Origin: an uncultured Peptoniphilus sp.
GTDB lineage: Bacteria; Bacillota; Clostridia; Tissierellales; Peptoniphilaceae
DNA: 42,176 nt
NCBI GenBank assembly: GCA_946999425.1
Contig: CAMQDG010000004.1
Location: 1-42,176 of the forward strand
Reading direction: 5' to 3'
Below are positions 33,225 through 42,006 of the stretch, piece after piece. The stretch's first letter is position 1, and the number at the start of each line of letters is the position of its first letter. The position numbers were made by a program, and so were the translations under genes. The notes below the pieces were generated by a model. That model had not been told where the DNA came from. It saw only the letters and a program-made list of their open reading frames with translations, and searched no databases.

Positions 33225-33471
33225 ACTAAAAACAGGTCAAGTGGTAAAGTCATTAGCAGGAAGAGATGAGGGAAAAATCTTTACGATAGTCGAAATAGTT
33301 GACGAAAAATATGTAAAAATAGTAGACGGTAAACTAAGAAAATTAGAAAAACCAAAACTAAAAAAAGCAATGCATTTAAAACCATATAGTGCAGTAATAG
33401 ATTTACATGTTGAAAATTTAAATGACAGCTATATAAGAAAATCACTAAAGATTATAAATAAGGAGGCCTGA
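33208..33471 (+). CDS. KOW domain RNA-binding protein (L14e/L27e-like)
   Basis: 87 residues with one KOW motif (LKTGQVVKSLAGRDEGKIFTIVEIVDE), basic and small. Proteins of this kind regularly sit between adk/map and infA in clostridia and are likely ribosome-associated; the name reflects a distant likeness to archaeal/eukaryotic L14e. The start at ATG 33208 overlaps adk by 17 bases. The infA ribosome binding site lies in its last codons. Confidence 0.85.
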   Translation: MQKTLRLKTGQVVKSLAGRDEGKIFTIVEIVDEKYVKIVDGKLRKLEKPKLKKAMHLKPYSAVIDLHVENLNDSYIRKSLKIINKEA

Positions 33472-33473
33472 CT

Positions 33474-33692
33474 GTGGCAAAAGAAGATGTAATAGAAGTA
33501 GAAGGTAAAGTTATAGACGCTTTACCCAACACAAATTTTAAAGTAGAACTTGAGAATGGGCATGTAATACTTGCACACATCTCAGGAAAGTTAAGAATGA
33601 ACTATATAAGGATTTTGCCGGGAGATAAGGTAACAGTAGAGCTGTCACCCTATGACTTAACTCGCGGCAGAATAACTTGGAGAAATAAATAA
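33474..33692 (+). CDS. infA: Translation initiation factor IF-1
   Basis: 72 residues from a GTG (33474), two bases after the preceding stop. The single S1/OB domain is typical (KEDVIEVEGKVIDALPNTNFKVEL, RMNYIRILPGDKV). It occupies the A site during initiation. AAGGAGG lies inside the preceding gene, so the two are coupled. Confidence 0.97.
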   Translation: MAKEDVIEVEGKVIDALPNTNFKVELENGHVILAHISGKLRMNYIRILPGDKVTVELSPYDLTRGRITWRNK

Positions 33693-33719
33693 ACCCTATT
33701 GTGACTTAGGAGGGATAAG

Positions 33720-33833
33720 ATGAAAGTAAGACCATCTGTAAAAAAGATGTGCGAAAAATGCAAAATCATTAAGCGCAAAGGTAGAGTAATGGTTATTTGC
33801 GAAAACCCGAAGCACAAACAAAGACAAGGCTAA
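33720..33833 (+). CDS. rpmJ: 50S ribosomal protein L36
   Basis: A 37-residue protein that starts MKVRPSVKKMCEKCK and ends HKQRQG. C11, C14, C27 and H32 form the zinc site, so it is the zinc-containing form, like S14 upstream. TTAGGAGGG precedes the ATG. It sits in its conserved place between infA and rpsM. Confidence 0.97.
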   Translation: MKVRPSVKKMCEKCKIIKRKGRVMVICENPKHKQRQG

Positions 33834-33845
33834 TGGAGGTATGAA

Positions 33846-34208
33846 ATGGCAAGAATTGCTGGTATAGACTTACCTAGAGAAAAACGTGTTGAAATCGGAT
33901 TAACATATATCTTCGGCATTGGTAAAAACAGATCAAGAGAAATACTAAAAAATGCGGAAGTAGATTTAGACACAAGAGTAAAAGACCTCACAGAAGGTGA
34001 ATTAGCTCGCATAAGAGATGAAATAGATAAATATCACGTAGAAGGAGACTTACGTAGAGATATAGCATTAAATATAAAAAGACTTAAAGAAATTAACTGC
34101 TATAGAGGAGTACGTCATAAAAAAGGATTACCTGTACGTGGACAAAAAACAAAAACTAATGCAAGAACCAGAAAAGGTCCTAAAAAATTAGTTTCAAAGA
34201 ATAAATAA
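33846..34208 (+). CDS. rpsM: 30S ribosomal protein S13
   Basis: 120 residues; ARIAGIDLPREKRVEIGLTYI and the basic tail NARTRKGPKKLVSKNK are diagnostic. S13 contacts the P-site tRNA and the large subunit (bridges B1a/b). TGGAGG precedes the ATG. Confidence 0.98.
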   Translation: MARIAGIDLPREKRVEIGLTYIFGIGKNRSREILKNAEVDLDTRVKDLTEGELARIRDEIDKYHVEGDLRRDIALNIKRLKEINCYRGVRHKKGLPVRGQKTKTNARTRKGPKKLVSKNK

Positions 34209-34219
34209 AGGAGGTAGAC

Positions 34220-34615
34220 ATGGCTAAAAAACAAAAAGTAACAAGAGTTAGAAGACGTGAGCGTAAAAATATAGAAAAAGGTCAAGCTCATATAGCATCA
34301 ACTTTTAACAACACAATGGTTACTCTAACAGATATGAGCGGAAATGTAATCTCCTGGGCAAGCGCAGGACAACTTGGATTTAGAGGATCAAGAAAGTCAA
34401 CACCGTTTGCAGCACAAGAAGCAGCAGAATCAGCAGCGGCAAAAGCAAAAGAACATGGACTGAAAACTGTAGAAGTTTATGTAAAAGGACCTGGTTCAGG
34501 AAGAGAAGCAGCTATAAGATCACTTCAAGCATCAGGCTTGGAAGTTACAATGATAAAAGATGTAACACCTATTCCACACAACGGATGCAGACCACCTAAA
34601 CGTAGAAGAGTTTAA
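34220..34615 (+). CDS. rpsK: 30S ribosomal protein S11
   Basis: 131 residues; GQAHIASTFNNTMVTLTD and the C-terminal IPHNGCRPPKRRRV are diagnostic. S11 forms the platform with S6/S18. Here it is followed directly by rpoA; the usual intervening rpsD (S4) is missing. Confidence 0.98.
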   Translation: MAKKQKVTRVRRRERKNIEKGQAHIASTFNNTMVTLTDMSGNVISWASAGQLGFRGSRKSTPFAAQEAAESAAAKAKEHGLKTVEVYVKGPGSGREAAIRSLQASGLEVTMIKDVTPIPHNGCRPPKRRRV

Positions 34616-34635
34616 TACCCAAGAGGAGGGAACCC

Positions 34636-35583
34636 ATGATAGAAATAGAAAAGCCTAGCATAAAAGTTGAAGAATTAAGCGAAGATGGCAAATTTGGAAA
34701 ATTTGTAGTGGAACCCCTTGAAAGTGGATACGGCATTACAGTAGGAAACTCACTGCGTAGAGTTTTATTATCATCACTACCGGGTTCAGCAGTAACCTTT
34801 ATAAATATAAGGGGAGTAGAGCATGAATTTGCAACAATTCCTGGAGTTTTAGAAGACGTTCCGGAAATAATCCTGAACATAAAAAGTGTGGTATTAAAAC
34901 TAACAGAAGATGAACCTGTAAATGTTGTTATAGAAAAAAAAGGACCAGGAGAACTATCGGCAAAAGACATACAATGTCCGCCAGAACTTCAAATAATAAA
35001 CCCTGATCAACATATAGCAACATTAAACGAAGATGCTGATGTCTATATCGAGATGACAGTGGAAAGAGGACGTGGATACGAGCCTTCTGAACTCAAACAA
35101 GAAGAAGTGAATACCATAGGAGTAATACCTATAGATTCAAACTACACGCCAATAAAAAAAGTAAACTGGAAAGTAGAAAACACAAGAGTTGGAAACAGAA
35201 CAGATTACGACAAACTAATATTAGAAGTAACAACAGACGGTTCAATGAAAGCCGATGAAGCAACATCCCTTGCAGCAAAAATTCTAACAGAACACTTAAA
35301 ACTATTTATAGGCCTAACAGACCATGTAAGCGAAGTAAACATCATGGTAGAAAAAGAAGAAGATCAAAAAGGAAAAGTTCTTGAAATGACAGTAGAAGAA
35401 CTTGATCTTTCAGTAAGGAGCTTCAACTGCTTGAAGAGAGCAAGCATAAACACAGTAGAAGAACTTACAAATAAATCTGAAGAAGACATGATGAAAGTTA
35501 GAAACTTAGGGAAAAAATCACTTGACGAAGTGAGAAATAAATTAGCAGAACTTGGACTAGGTCTAAGAGAAGAAGAAGAGTAA
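34636..35583 (+). CDS. rpoA: RNA polymerase alpha subunit
   Basis: 315 residues. The N-terminal dimerisation domain contains EPLESGYGITVGNSLRRVLLSSLPG, and the C-terminal domain (about 245-315) contains LDLSVRSFNCLKRASINTVEELT, which binds UP elements and activators. It scaffolds polymerase assembly. GAGGAGG-type site ahead of the ATG. Confidence 0.99.
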   Translation: MIEIEKPSIKVEELSEDGKFGKFVVEPLESGYGITVGNSLRRVLLSSLPGSAVTFINIRGVEHEFATIPGVLEDVPEIILNIKSVVLKLTEDEPVNVVIEKKGPGELSAKDIQCPPELQIINPDQHIATLNEDADVYIEMTVERGRGYEPSELKQEEVNTIGVIPIDSNYTPIKKVNWKVENTRVGNRTDYDKLILEVTTDGSMKADEATSLAAKILTEHLKLFIGLTDHVSEVNIMVEKEEDQKGKVLEMTVEELDLSVRSFNCLKRASINTVEELTNKSEEDMMKVRNLGKKSLDEVRNKLAELGLGLREEEE

Positions 35584-35593
35584 GGAGGTAAAG

Positions 35594-35935
35594 ATGGCAA
35601 AACTCAGAAAATTGGGAAGACCAACAGACCACAGACTTGCCATGCTTCGTAATCTTGTAACAAGCTTTTTAAGAGAAGGACAAATAGAAACAACATTAAC
35701 AAGAGCAAAAGAAACAAGAAGAATGGCAGAAAAAATGATAAGCCTTGGAAAAAGAGGCGATCTTCACGCAAGAAGACAAGCCCTTGCATATATATATGAT
35801 GAAGATGTAGTGACAAAATTATTCACAGAAATAGCACCCAAATATCAAGAAAGAAACGGTGGCTATACAAGAATATTAAAAAAAGGTCCACGTCGTGGAG
35901 ATGCAGCGGAAGTTGCAATACTACAATTAGTATAA
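35594..35935 (+). CDS. rplQ: 50S ribosomal protein L17
   Basis: 113 residues; KLRKLGRPTDHRLAMLRNL and GGYTRILKKGPRRGDAAEVAILQLV are diagnostic. Last gene of the supercluster; a terminator follows within 30 bases. The energy-coupling transporter genes often found after rplQ in Firmicutes are not here. Confidence 0.98.
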   Translation: MAKLRKLGRPTDHRLAMLRNLVTSFLREGQIETTLTRAKETRRMAEKMISLGKRGDLHARRQALAYIYDEDVVTKLFTEIAPKYQERNGGYTRILKKGPRRGDAAEVAILQLV

Positions 35936-35960
35936 ATAAAATTTAAAAATATTTTTAAAT

Positions 35961-35991
35961 AGTATCTCGAAAATGTCGAGATACTTTTTTT
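35961..35991 (+). terminator. Terminator of the ribosomal protein supercluster
   Basis: AGTATCTCGA (35961-35970), loop AAATG, TCGAGATACT (35976-35985), then seven T. Perfect 10-bp stem. Confidence 0.93.
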
Positions 35992-36308
35992 ATGCCATAG
36001 AATATCTACTTAAAAAATGAGTCTCTAAAAAATTCTTAATATAAAAATATTTTTTAGACCATAAATATTTCTAACATTAAAAAAAGAAAGCAGGATAATA
36101 ATTTTCTATAAAAAAGTATGAAATTTTCCTTTTAATAGCCGCAAATTATTTCTTAAAACATGTCTTTATATCTTTCAGTTTTTTCATTTTTCTTCAATTT
36201 CTGATTTTTCTTTATTAATCATTATTTTAATTTTATAGAGTCTTAAAATAAAAATTAGATAATTAAAAAACAAATTAATATTTTTTTTAATTGGATGCAA
36301 CTAATTTA

Positions 36309-36338
36309 TTGACAAAGAAAAAGAACATGATGTAATAT
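36309..36338 (+). promoter_or_regulatory. Promoter of the flavin/SLH surface protein gene
   Basis: A perfect -35 TTGACA (36309-36314), 18-base spacer, -10 TAATAT (36333-36338). Predicted start about 36345, inside the palindrome at 36345-36359. Confidence 0.7.
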
Positions 36339-36344
36339 AGCTAA

Positions 36345-36359
36345 AGATAATTATTATCA
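36345..36359. promoter_or_regulatory. Fur-box-like operator
   Basis: AGATAATTATTATCA matches the 7-1-7 Fur/PerR-type consensus TGATAATNATTATCA at 14 of 15 positions. It lies at the predicted transcription start, where a bound repressor would block initiation. If a Fur family protein binds, the surface protein would be made under iron (or peroxide/zinc) stress. PerR and Zur recognise related sites, and AT-richness raises the chance of a fortuitous match. Confidence 0.55.
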
Positions 36360-36378
36360 ATAAAAAAAGGGGGATTTT

Positions 36379-39300
36379 ATGAAAAAAGTAAGAAAGTTGC
36401 TGAGTTTACTTTTGGCTTTTGTAGTATTATTTTCTTGTCTTCCAGGACAGATAATATATGCAGAAGAAGATTCTACAAAAGTAGGCTCTAAAAGAGAAAG
36501 TATTAGTACAAAAGAGTGGAATGAGGAGGATTTCTTTTTCCAAGGAGTATCCTTTTCAAGACTAACTGAAAGAGGAAAGGATAAACTAAAGGCAAACAAT
36601 GGAGTCTTATATTTTCCAAGCTTAAAGACGGGCCATGGCAATCCTATTTATGGGATTAGTCAATCTGGATTTACAAATTTGGGAATAAAGTCTGTAATTT
36701 TTTCTGATCAAATAACAGAAATAGGCGGTCAAGCTTTTTATGGAAATAATATAGAAGAGCTAAATTTGCCTAATACTATTAAAAAAATAGGATATAGTGC
36801 ATTTAAGAAAAATCAAATTAAGCACTTGACCTTGCCGAATTCTTTGACGGAGATTTCTTCTTTTTCTTTTGCAGAAAATAATATTTCTGATGTAGTAGTG
36901 CCAGATTCAGTAACAAAAATTTTTAAAGATGCCTTTGATAAAAGCACAAATTTACATATTTCGAAAATAGACAAAATAGAATTTCAAAATTGTAAAAAAG
37001 AAGATTTCACTATAACAGCTAAGGCATCTAATGAATATACAGAAGAAGATTTTACTGTAAGAGAAAGAGCCAGGGAAGAAGAAGGTCTTGTAATAACTGG
37101 GCTTAGTAGCAAAGGCCAAGAAAAGAGAAAGACTAACCATATTCTAAATATTCCATCAGTTATAGATGGTAAAAAGGTAAAAAGCATATATAAGTCAGCA
37201 TTTATTAATAGGTCAATAGATGATCCTTCACTTGCCTTTACAGAAGTCATTTTGCCATCACATTTAGAAAAGATAGAAGATGGTGCCTTCTCAGGAAACT
37301 CAATATCTAAAATTGATTTTCCAGATAGTCTTAAAGTAATTGAACAAAATGCTTTCTGTTACAACAAGCTGGAAAGCCTTAGGATTCCAAACTCAGTAGA
37401 GAAAATAGGCTTAAATTCTTTTGCTTATAATAGACTTAAAAATGTTGAAATAGATAACACAAAGGGTAAAGTTAGCATACACAGCATGGCTTTTGATAAC
37501 CAAGAGGGCGGTGGACTAGTTAAATTTATCTATTTGAGAGATGTAAAGAAAAATGTAGATAAATACAAAATAAATTTCAATTTAGACAAAGGAGTCACAC
37601 TATCTACAAGCCCAGCTAATGAAGCAAAAGCAGGAGAAAAAGTAAGTCTGTCCTATAAGATTACTGACGATACAAAAGAAATATTGAAAGTAAGTGTAAA
37701 AAAAGGACAATATTACAACTTGCAGGTCAAAGATAATAGCTTTATTATGCCCTCGGCAGATGTGACTATTGAGATAAAATTAAAGGATAAATATTCACTT
37801 GATAAATGGTGTGCAGAGGATTTTACCTACTATACTTATGATTCAGACCCAGACAATATGGATGCTGAAGCATATTATTGTTTGAAAGGTCTATCTGAAA
37901 AAGGGATAAAAAAACTTGAAAGCAACAAAAACCTTGTTTTACCTGAGAAAGATCAAAATGGATATAAGCCAGTATGGGTAGAAGAAAACGCCTTCAAGGA
38001 CAAAAAGATTGAAAGTGTAGATATACCTGGAAATTACACCCATATTCAAAGCGGAGCCTTTAAAAATTGTGGCATAAAAAATCTTAAATTACACGATGGA
38101 CTTCTTTATGTTCAAGATAGTGCCTTTGAAAATAATGAACTGACAAATTTAACATTGCCAGAAACATTCAAATATCCATCTAAAGCAGCCTTTAAGGGAA
38201 ATAAACTGACAAGTCTTGTACTTCCTAATTCTTGTACATCCATAGGACCAAGCTCTTTTATGGACAACCAAATAGCAAGCCTTACAATAGGAAATAAAAC
38301 AGATCGTATTTGGGCAGAGGCATTTAAAAACAACAAAATAAAGGAAGTAAATATACCTTTAAGCTTAAAGAAGGGCTGTATAGAAAGAGATGTTTTCGAT
38401 GGAAACATTGGCAAGGAAAATCCACTTAAAAAAGGCGAAAATAAGGTAATCCTTTGGACACCTCAAAAGAATAATCCAAACAATATAAAAGCTGGAAACA
38501 ACTATATAGTAGATCCTAAGCAAGCTGAGAAGCAAACAGTTGAGTTTGTAGCCAGTGATTTTTCTTATGAAAAAGATAAGGTTTCAGATTTTTCCAGAGA
38601 AGGCTCAAAGAAATACAAGAAACTGGGAGAAGATGTTACTTTAAAATTGCCGGAAGTAGACACTAAGGGAAAGAAAGTTACAGGAGTAGCTGACAATGCT
38701 TTTAGTGATATAAATCCTCAAATAAAGAAAATTGTAATACCAAAGGGCTATGAAACTATAGGAGATTATGCATTTTCAAGCTCTGGCTTAACAGAGATTG
38801 AACTACCAGATTCTATGCTTTATATAGGCGAGTTTGCGTTTTTAAATTATGAACAAATAACAGTAAAATGCTATGTTTCCTCTGATAAAATCAAAGAAAC
38901 AATTGGAGAGATTGGGAGTTTCTGGGAAGTTATTGTAAGGAATACAAGCTCTGAACCTTCAAAACCAGATAAGCACGAATCAGAATGGACAGCCGAAGAT
39001 TTCAAATATAAAGAAATGCCCATTAAATATGAAGAAAACAATGTAGAGACCACAGTAAACTTAAATGCAGTTGCGGGATTTTCTGAAGCGGGATTAAAGA
39101 AATCTAAGACTCTAAAAAAACTTGTACTTCCAAGTAAGGATACCAAGGGCAAAAAAGTTGAAGCTATAACTGATGGAGCTTTCATGGGTGAATATGGCAA
39201 AAAGGGAATCACTGGTGATCTATCAATACCTGAAGGCTACAAATATATCGGCCAAATGGCCTTTGCTTTTAATAATATAAGTGGAGAGATAAAGCTACCT

Positions 39301-41871
39301 GATAGTTTATTGGGTCTTGGTGAATCTATATTTTTTAGAAATGAAATTACAAGCTTGATTGTGCCTAAGGGAATAACTGAGATACCAGCAGTCCTTATGA
39401 GGGGCAACAAACTCAATAAGGTTGAATTTAAAGGAGATATAGAAGCTATATCAGATTTAGCTTTTGCTGAAAATAATCTTGAAGAAATTATAGTACCTGA
39501 TAGCTTAAAAACAATAGGCAGTCAAGCCTTTGAAACGAATACAGGTTCTGATGCCTATAAAGGAAAATTAGTTATAAGGACAAAATCTGGCAAGAATCCT
39601 AACAATTTAAAAGATAAAGAAAATTATATAGTAGATCCTAAAAATCCAGGACAAGGACCAGCTATTGATTACACTAAATGGACTCAAGAAGACTTTACTT
39701 ATAAGAAAGACAAACTTGAAGGTTTTTCAGATCAAGGTCTATTAAAAATTAGAAAAAATAAAAATCTAGTTATACCTGAAAAAACACCTGATGGACAAGA
39801 TTTAAAAGTAATAGGAATAGATGCCTTCAGAAATCTAAACCAAGGTTTTGATATAAAATCTGTACAAATTCCAGATACTGTTGTCGAAATTGAGGACTAT
39901 GCTTTACAATTTAACGAAATAAGCAAGGTGAAGCTTCCGAGAGATTTAAAGACATTGGGAATGGGCGTTTTCATGAGCAATTTTGACTTGAAAGTGGAAT
40001 TTAACGATAAGCTAGAATACATTGATCAGGCCTGCTTCTATGAAACTGACCTAGGCTCCATAGAACTTCCAGCAAGCGTAAATACTATAATGGACGCAGC
40101 GTTTAGAAAAAGTAATTTGAATGAAGTTAAATTTAAAGAAGGATCTAAATTAAAGGAAATAAAATATCTTGGATTTGCAGATAATAATTTGAAAGATATT
40201 AAATTGCCTGAAGGACTTGAAGTAATTGGAAATCAAGCTTTTGGAAACAACAAATTTACAGAGCTTAATATGCCTTCTACGCTTAAAGTTTTAGGCTTCC
40301 AAGCATTTGCTAACAATCCAAGCGAAGCAAATCCAAAAGCTGTTGTCATAAACATTGACAACAATAACATTCATGATGACGAAGGAAAGACATTTATAGT
40401 AAATCCTAAAGTTTTAGCAACAGACACTGACAAGGCTGAGCTTAAAAATCAAATTGATTTGGCAGAAAAAGTAGACAAGAATAAGCTGACAAAAGAATTT
40501 AAGGCATATTTTGAAGATGCATTAAAGGAAGCAAAAAGTATAAATCAAGACTCTAAAGCATCAAAAGCAAGTGTGGTTGGTGCGACAAAAGAAATGAAAT
40601 TTGCAAATAAGAGATCAGAAATAAATACTTTAATGTTTGAAAAGGAACTTTTAGATGCCAATTCACAAAAATTTGACAAAGAAAAATGGCAACAAGTTGA
40701 AATATCTTACAAAAGAGCAAAAGAAAAATTAATGGTTATAAATATTTCTGACCAAGCAGTTGAACAACTAATAAGCGATTTAGACTTAGCATTAAAGAGC
40801 CTAACAGGCGTTGAAAATCCTTTAGAGGGAGCCATAGAACTTGAAGGAGAAGCTGACGTAAAAAGAACTCACTATATAGAACCTTACACTATAAAGGTAA
40901 AAGTTTGGGTAAAGGAAGGAAAGATAATTCATGTAATAGATAATAAAACTGTTCATGACGATCCAAATGAAGATGAAGAACACAATGGAGGATATTTTAA
41001 ACAAGCCCTACCAATTATGAGATCTTATATAGGCAAGAGCGTAGATGAAGTATTAGGACATCAATTAGGCAAAAAATTGGGAATAGACTCTATTTCTGGA
41101 GCTACAGTAAGCTCACGCATAATCCACAAGGCAATTCAAAATGCCCTTTCTAAGTATGAAAAACATGAAGTCCCAGGAAAAGAAAATCCGGGAAAAGAAA
41201 ATCCTGAAATAACTCCGACTCCTAAAGTTGAAGAAAGACATGACAGATATCAAGGACATTTTAGCATAGGATTGAGCTCACAAAATGAAAAACCAAAAGA
41301 AATAGAAAAGAAAGAAGAAACACAAAAAATACAAAAAGACTACGAAAATCATTGGGCAAAAAAAGCAATAGACCTATGTATAGAAAAAGGATACTTTAAA
41401 GACATAGCAGATGATTCAAACTTCAATCCAGAAAAACCAGCAACAAGAGCAGAATTTATAACAGTTCTTGCAAGATACGCAGGAATAAGTAATAAAGCAA
41501 ATAAAGCTGGCTTTGGAGATGTAAGTTCCGATAAGTATTACTCTTCATTTATGTCATGGGCAAAAGAAAATAAAATTATCCTAGGAAGAGGAAATGGAAA
41601 ATTTGATCCAGATTCCACAATAAGCAGGGCTGAAATGGCAACAATTATCCACAGAATGGCAAAAATATTAAAATTAGATAAACCTACTAAAAAGGAAACT
41701 ATAAAATTTAAAGACGCTAAGGCTATTCCAGAATGGGCAAGAGATGCAGTAACAGACCTTGTAAATTTAGGCATTATACATGGAACTAATGAGAACACAT
41801 TCAATTCAAAGGGTAATTTCAAAAGAGCTGAATTAGCGCAAATAATTTATAATTTCAGCGAAAAGAAATAA
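36379..41871 (+). CDS. Giant surface protein: BspA-like LRR, FMN-binding and SLH domains
   Basis: 1830 residues. Signal peptide 1-29, ending in YA. Residues about 47-1345 carry six modules, starting near 47, 220, 477, 722, 870 and 1101. Each opens with (W)xxEDFxY and an FSxxGxxK segment, followed by LRR_5/BspA-type repeats (LPxSLxxIGxxAFxxNxI). An InlB-B-like domain (about 395-473, ending FIMPSADVTIEI) interrupts them. Residues about 1346-1480 are two helical FIVAR-like spacers. Residues about 1485-1590 are an FMN-binding domain (PF04205 type) with D1570-SISGA-T1576, the motif that ApbE modifies with FMN on the threonine. A Pro/Glu/Lys linker precedes three SLH domains (1655-1828) that bind wall polymers. 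It is probably exported by Sec and displayed on the cell. The Fur-like box suggests iron control. LRRs suggest adhesion or a scaffold; the flavin suggests redox work. Confidence 0.9.
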   Translation: MKKVRKLLSLLLAFVVLFSCLPGQIIYAEEDSTKVGSKRESISTKEWNEEDFFFQGVSFSRLTERGKDKLKANNGVLYFPSLKTGHGNPIYGISQSGFTNLGIKSVIFSDQITEIGGQAFYGNNIEELNLPNTIKKIGYSAFKKNQIKHLTLPNSLTEISSFSFAENNISDVVVPDSVTKIFKDAFDKSTNLHISKIDKIEFQNCKKEDFTITAKASNEYTEEDFTVRERAREEEGLVITGLSSKGQEKRKTNHILNIPSVIDGKKVKSIYKSAFINRSIDDPSLAFTEVILPSHLEKIEDGAFSGNSISKIDFPDSLKVIEQNAFCYNKLESLRIPNSVEKIGLNSFAYNRLKNVEIDNTKGKVSIHSMAFDNQEGGGLVKFIYLRDVKKNVDKYKINFNLDKGVTLSTSPANEAKAGEKVSLSYKITDDTKEILKVSVKKGQYYNLQVKDNSFIMPSADVTIEIKLKDKYSLDKWCAEDFTYYTYDSDPDNMDAEAYYCLKGLSEKGIKKLESNKNLVLPEKDQNGYKPVWVEENAFKDKKIESVDIPGNYTHIQSGAFKNCGIKNLKLHDGLLYVQDSAFENNELTNLTLPETFKYPSKAAFKGNKLTSLVLPNSCTSIGPSSFMDNQIASLTIGNKTDRIWAEAFKNNKIKEVNIPLSLKKGCIERDVFDGNIGKENPLKKGENKVILWTPQKNNPNNIKAGNNYIVDPKQAEKQTVEFVASDFSYEKDKVSDFSREGSKKYKKLGEDVTLKLPEVDTKGKKVTGVADNAFSDINPQIKKIVIPKGYETIGDYAFSSSGLTEIELPDSMLYIGEFAFLNYEQITVKCYVSSDKIKETIGEIGSFWEVIVRNTSSEPSKPDKHESEWTAEDFKYKEMPIKYEENNVETTVNLNAVAGFSEAGLKKSKTLKKLVLPSKDTKGKKVEAITDGAFMGEYGKKGITGDLSIPEGYKYIGQMAFAFNNISGEIKLPDSLLGLGESIFFRNEITSLIVPKGITEIPAVLMRGNKLNKVEFKGDIEAISDLAFAENNLEEIIVPDSLKTIGSQAFETNTGSDAYKGKLVIRTKSGKNPNNLKDKENYIVDPKNPGQGPAIDYTKWTQEDFTYKKDKLEGFSDQGLLKIRKNKNLVIPEKTPDGQDLKVIGIDAFRNLNQGFDIKSVQIPDTVVEIEDYALQFNEISKVKLPRDLKTLGMGVFMSNFDLKVEFNDKLEYIDQACFYETDLGSIELPASVNTIMDAAFRKSNLNEVKFKEGSKLKEIKYLGFADNNLKDIKLPEGLEVIGNQAFGNNKFTELNMPSTLKVLGFQAFANNPSEANPKAVVINIDNNNIHDDEGKTFIVNPKVLATDTDKAELKNQIDLAEKVDKNKLTKEFKAYFEDALKEAKSINQDSKASKASVVGATKEMKFANKRSEINTLMFEKELLDANSQKFDKEKWQQVEISYKRAKEKLMVINISDQAVEQLISDLDLALKSLTGVENPLEGAIELEGEADVKRTHYIEPYTIKVKVWVKEGKIIHVIDNKTVHDDPNEDEEHNGGYFKQALPIMRSYIGKSVDEVLGHQLGKKLGIDSISGATVSSRIIHKAIQNALSKYEKHEVPGKENPGKENPEITPTPKVEERHDRYQGHFSIGLSSQNEKPKEIEKKEETQKIQKDYENHWAKKAIDLCIEKGYFKDIADDSNFNPEKPATRAEFITVLARYAGISNKANKAGFGDVSSDKYYSSFMSWAKENKIILGRGNGKFDPDSTISRAEMATIIHRMAKILKLDKPTKKETIKFKDAKAIPEWARDAVTDLVNLGIIHGTNENTFNSKGNFKRAELAQIIYNFSEKK

Positions 41872-41926
41872 TCACAAGAAAATAATCAAAAAAATAGACA
41901 TTTTGGTTACACCATAAAGTTAAATC

Positions 41927-41967
41927 AAATACCAGAGAGAATTTATATTTTCTCTGGTATTTTTTAT
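41927..41967. terminator. Terminator between convergent genes
   Basis: AAATACCAGAGA (41927-41938) pairs perfectly over 12 bases with TCTCTGGTATTT (41951-41962), followed by T-rich sequence on the plus strand. It ends the surface protein transcript; on the minus strand it could also end the TraX-like gene. Confidence 0.88.
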
Positions 41968-42006
41968 TTTTATAACATTTAAATTTACAACCTGTGATTA
42001 TTAAAA

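Larger units (their letters stand above)
35936..36378. other. Intergenic region before the surface protein gene
   Basis: 443 bases. It holds the ribosomal terminator (35961-35991) and, at the right end, a promoter (36309-36338) and a Fur-like palindrome (36345-36359). Between about 36000 and 36300 only AT-rich sequence is seen, with no credible gene or RNA. Confidence 0.6.

Noticed and set aside
33208..33471. True archaeal-type ribosomal protein L14e
   Set aside because: Only the KOW fold is shared; its place and size match the bacterial KOW protein seen near infA in clostridia.
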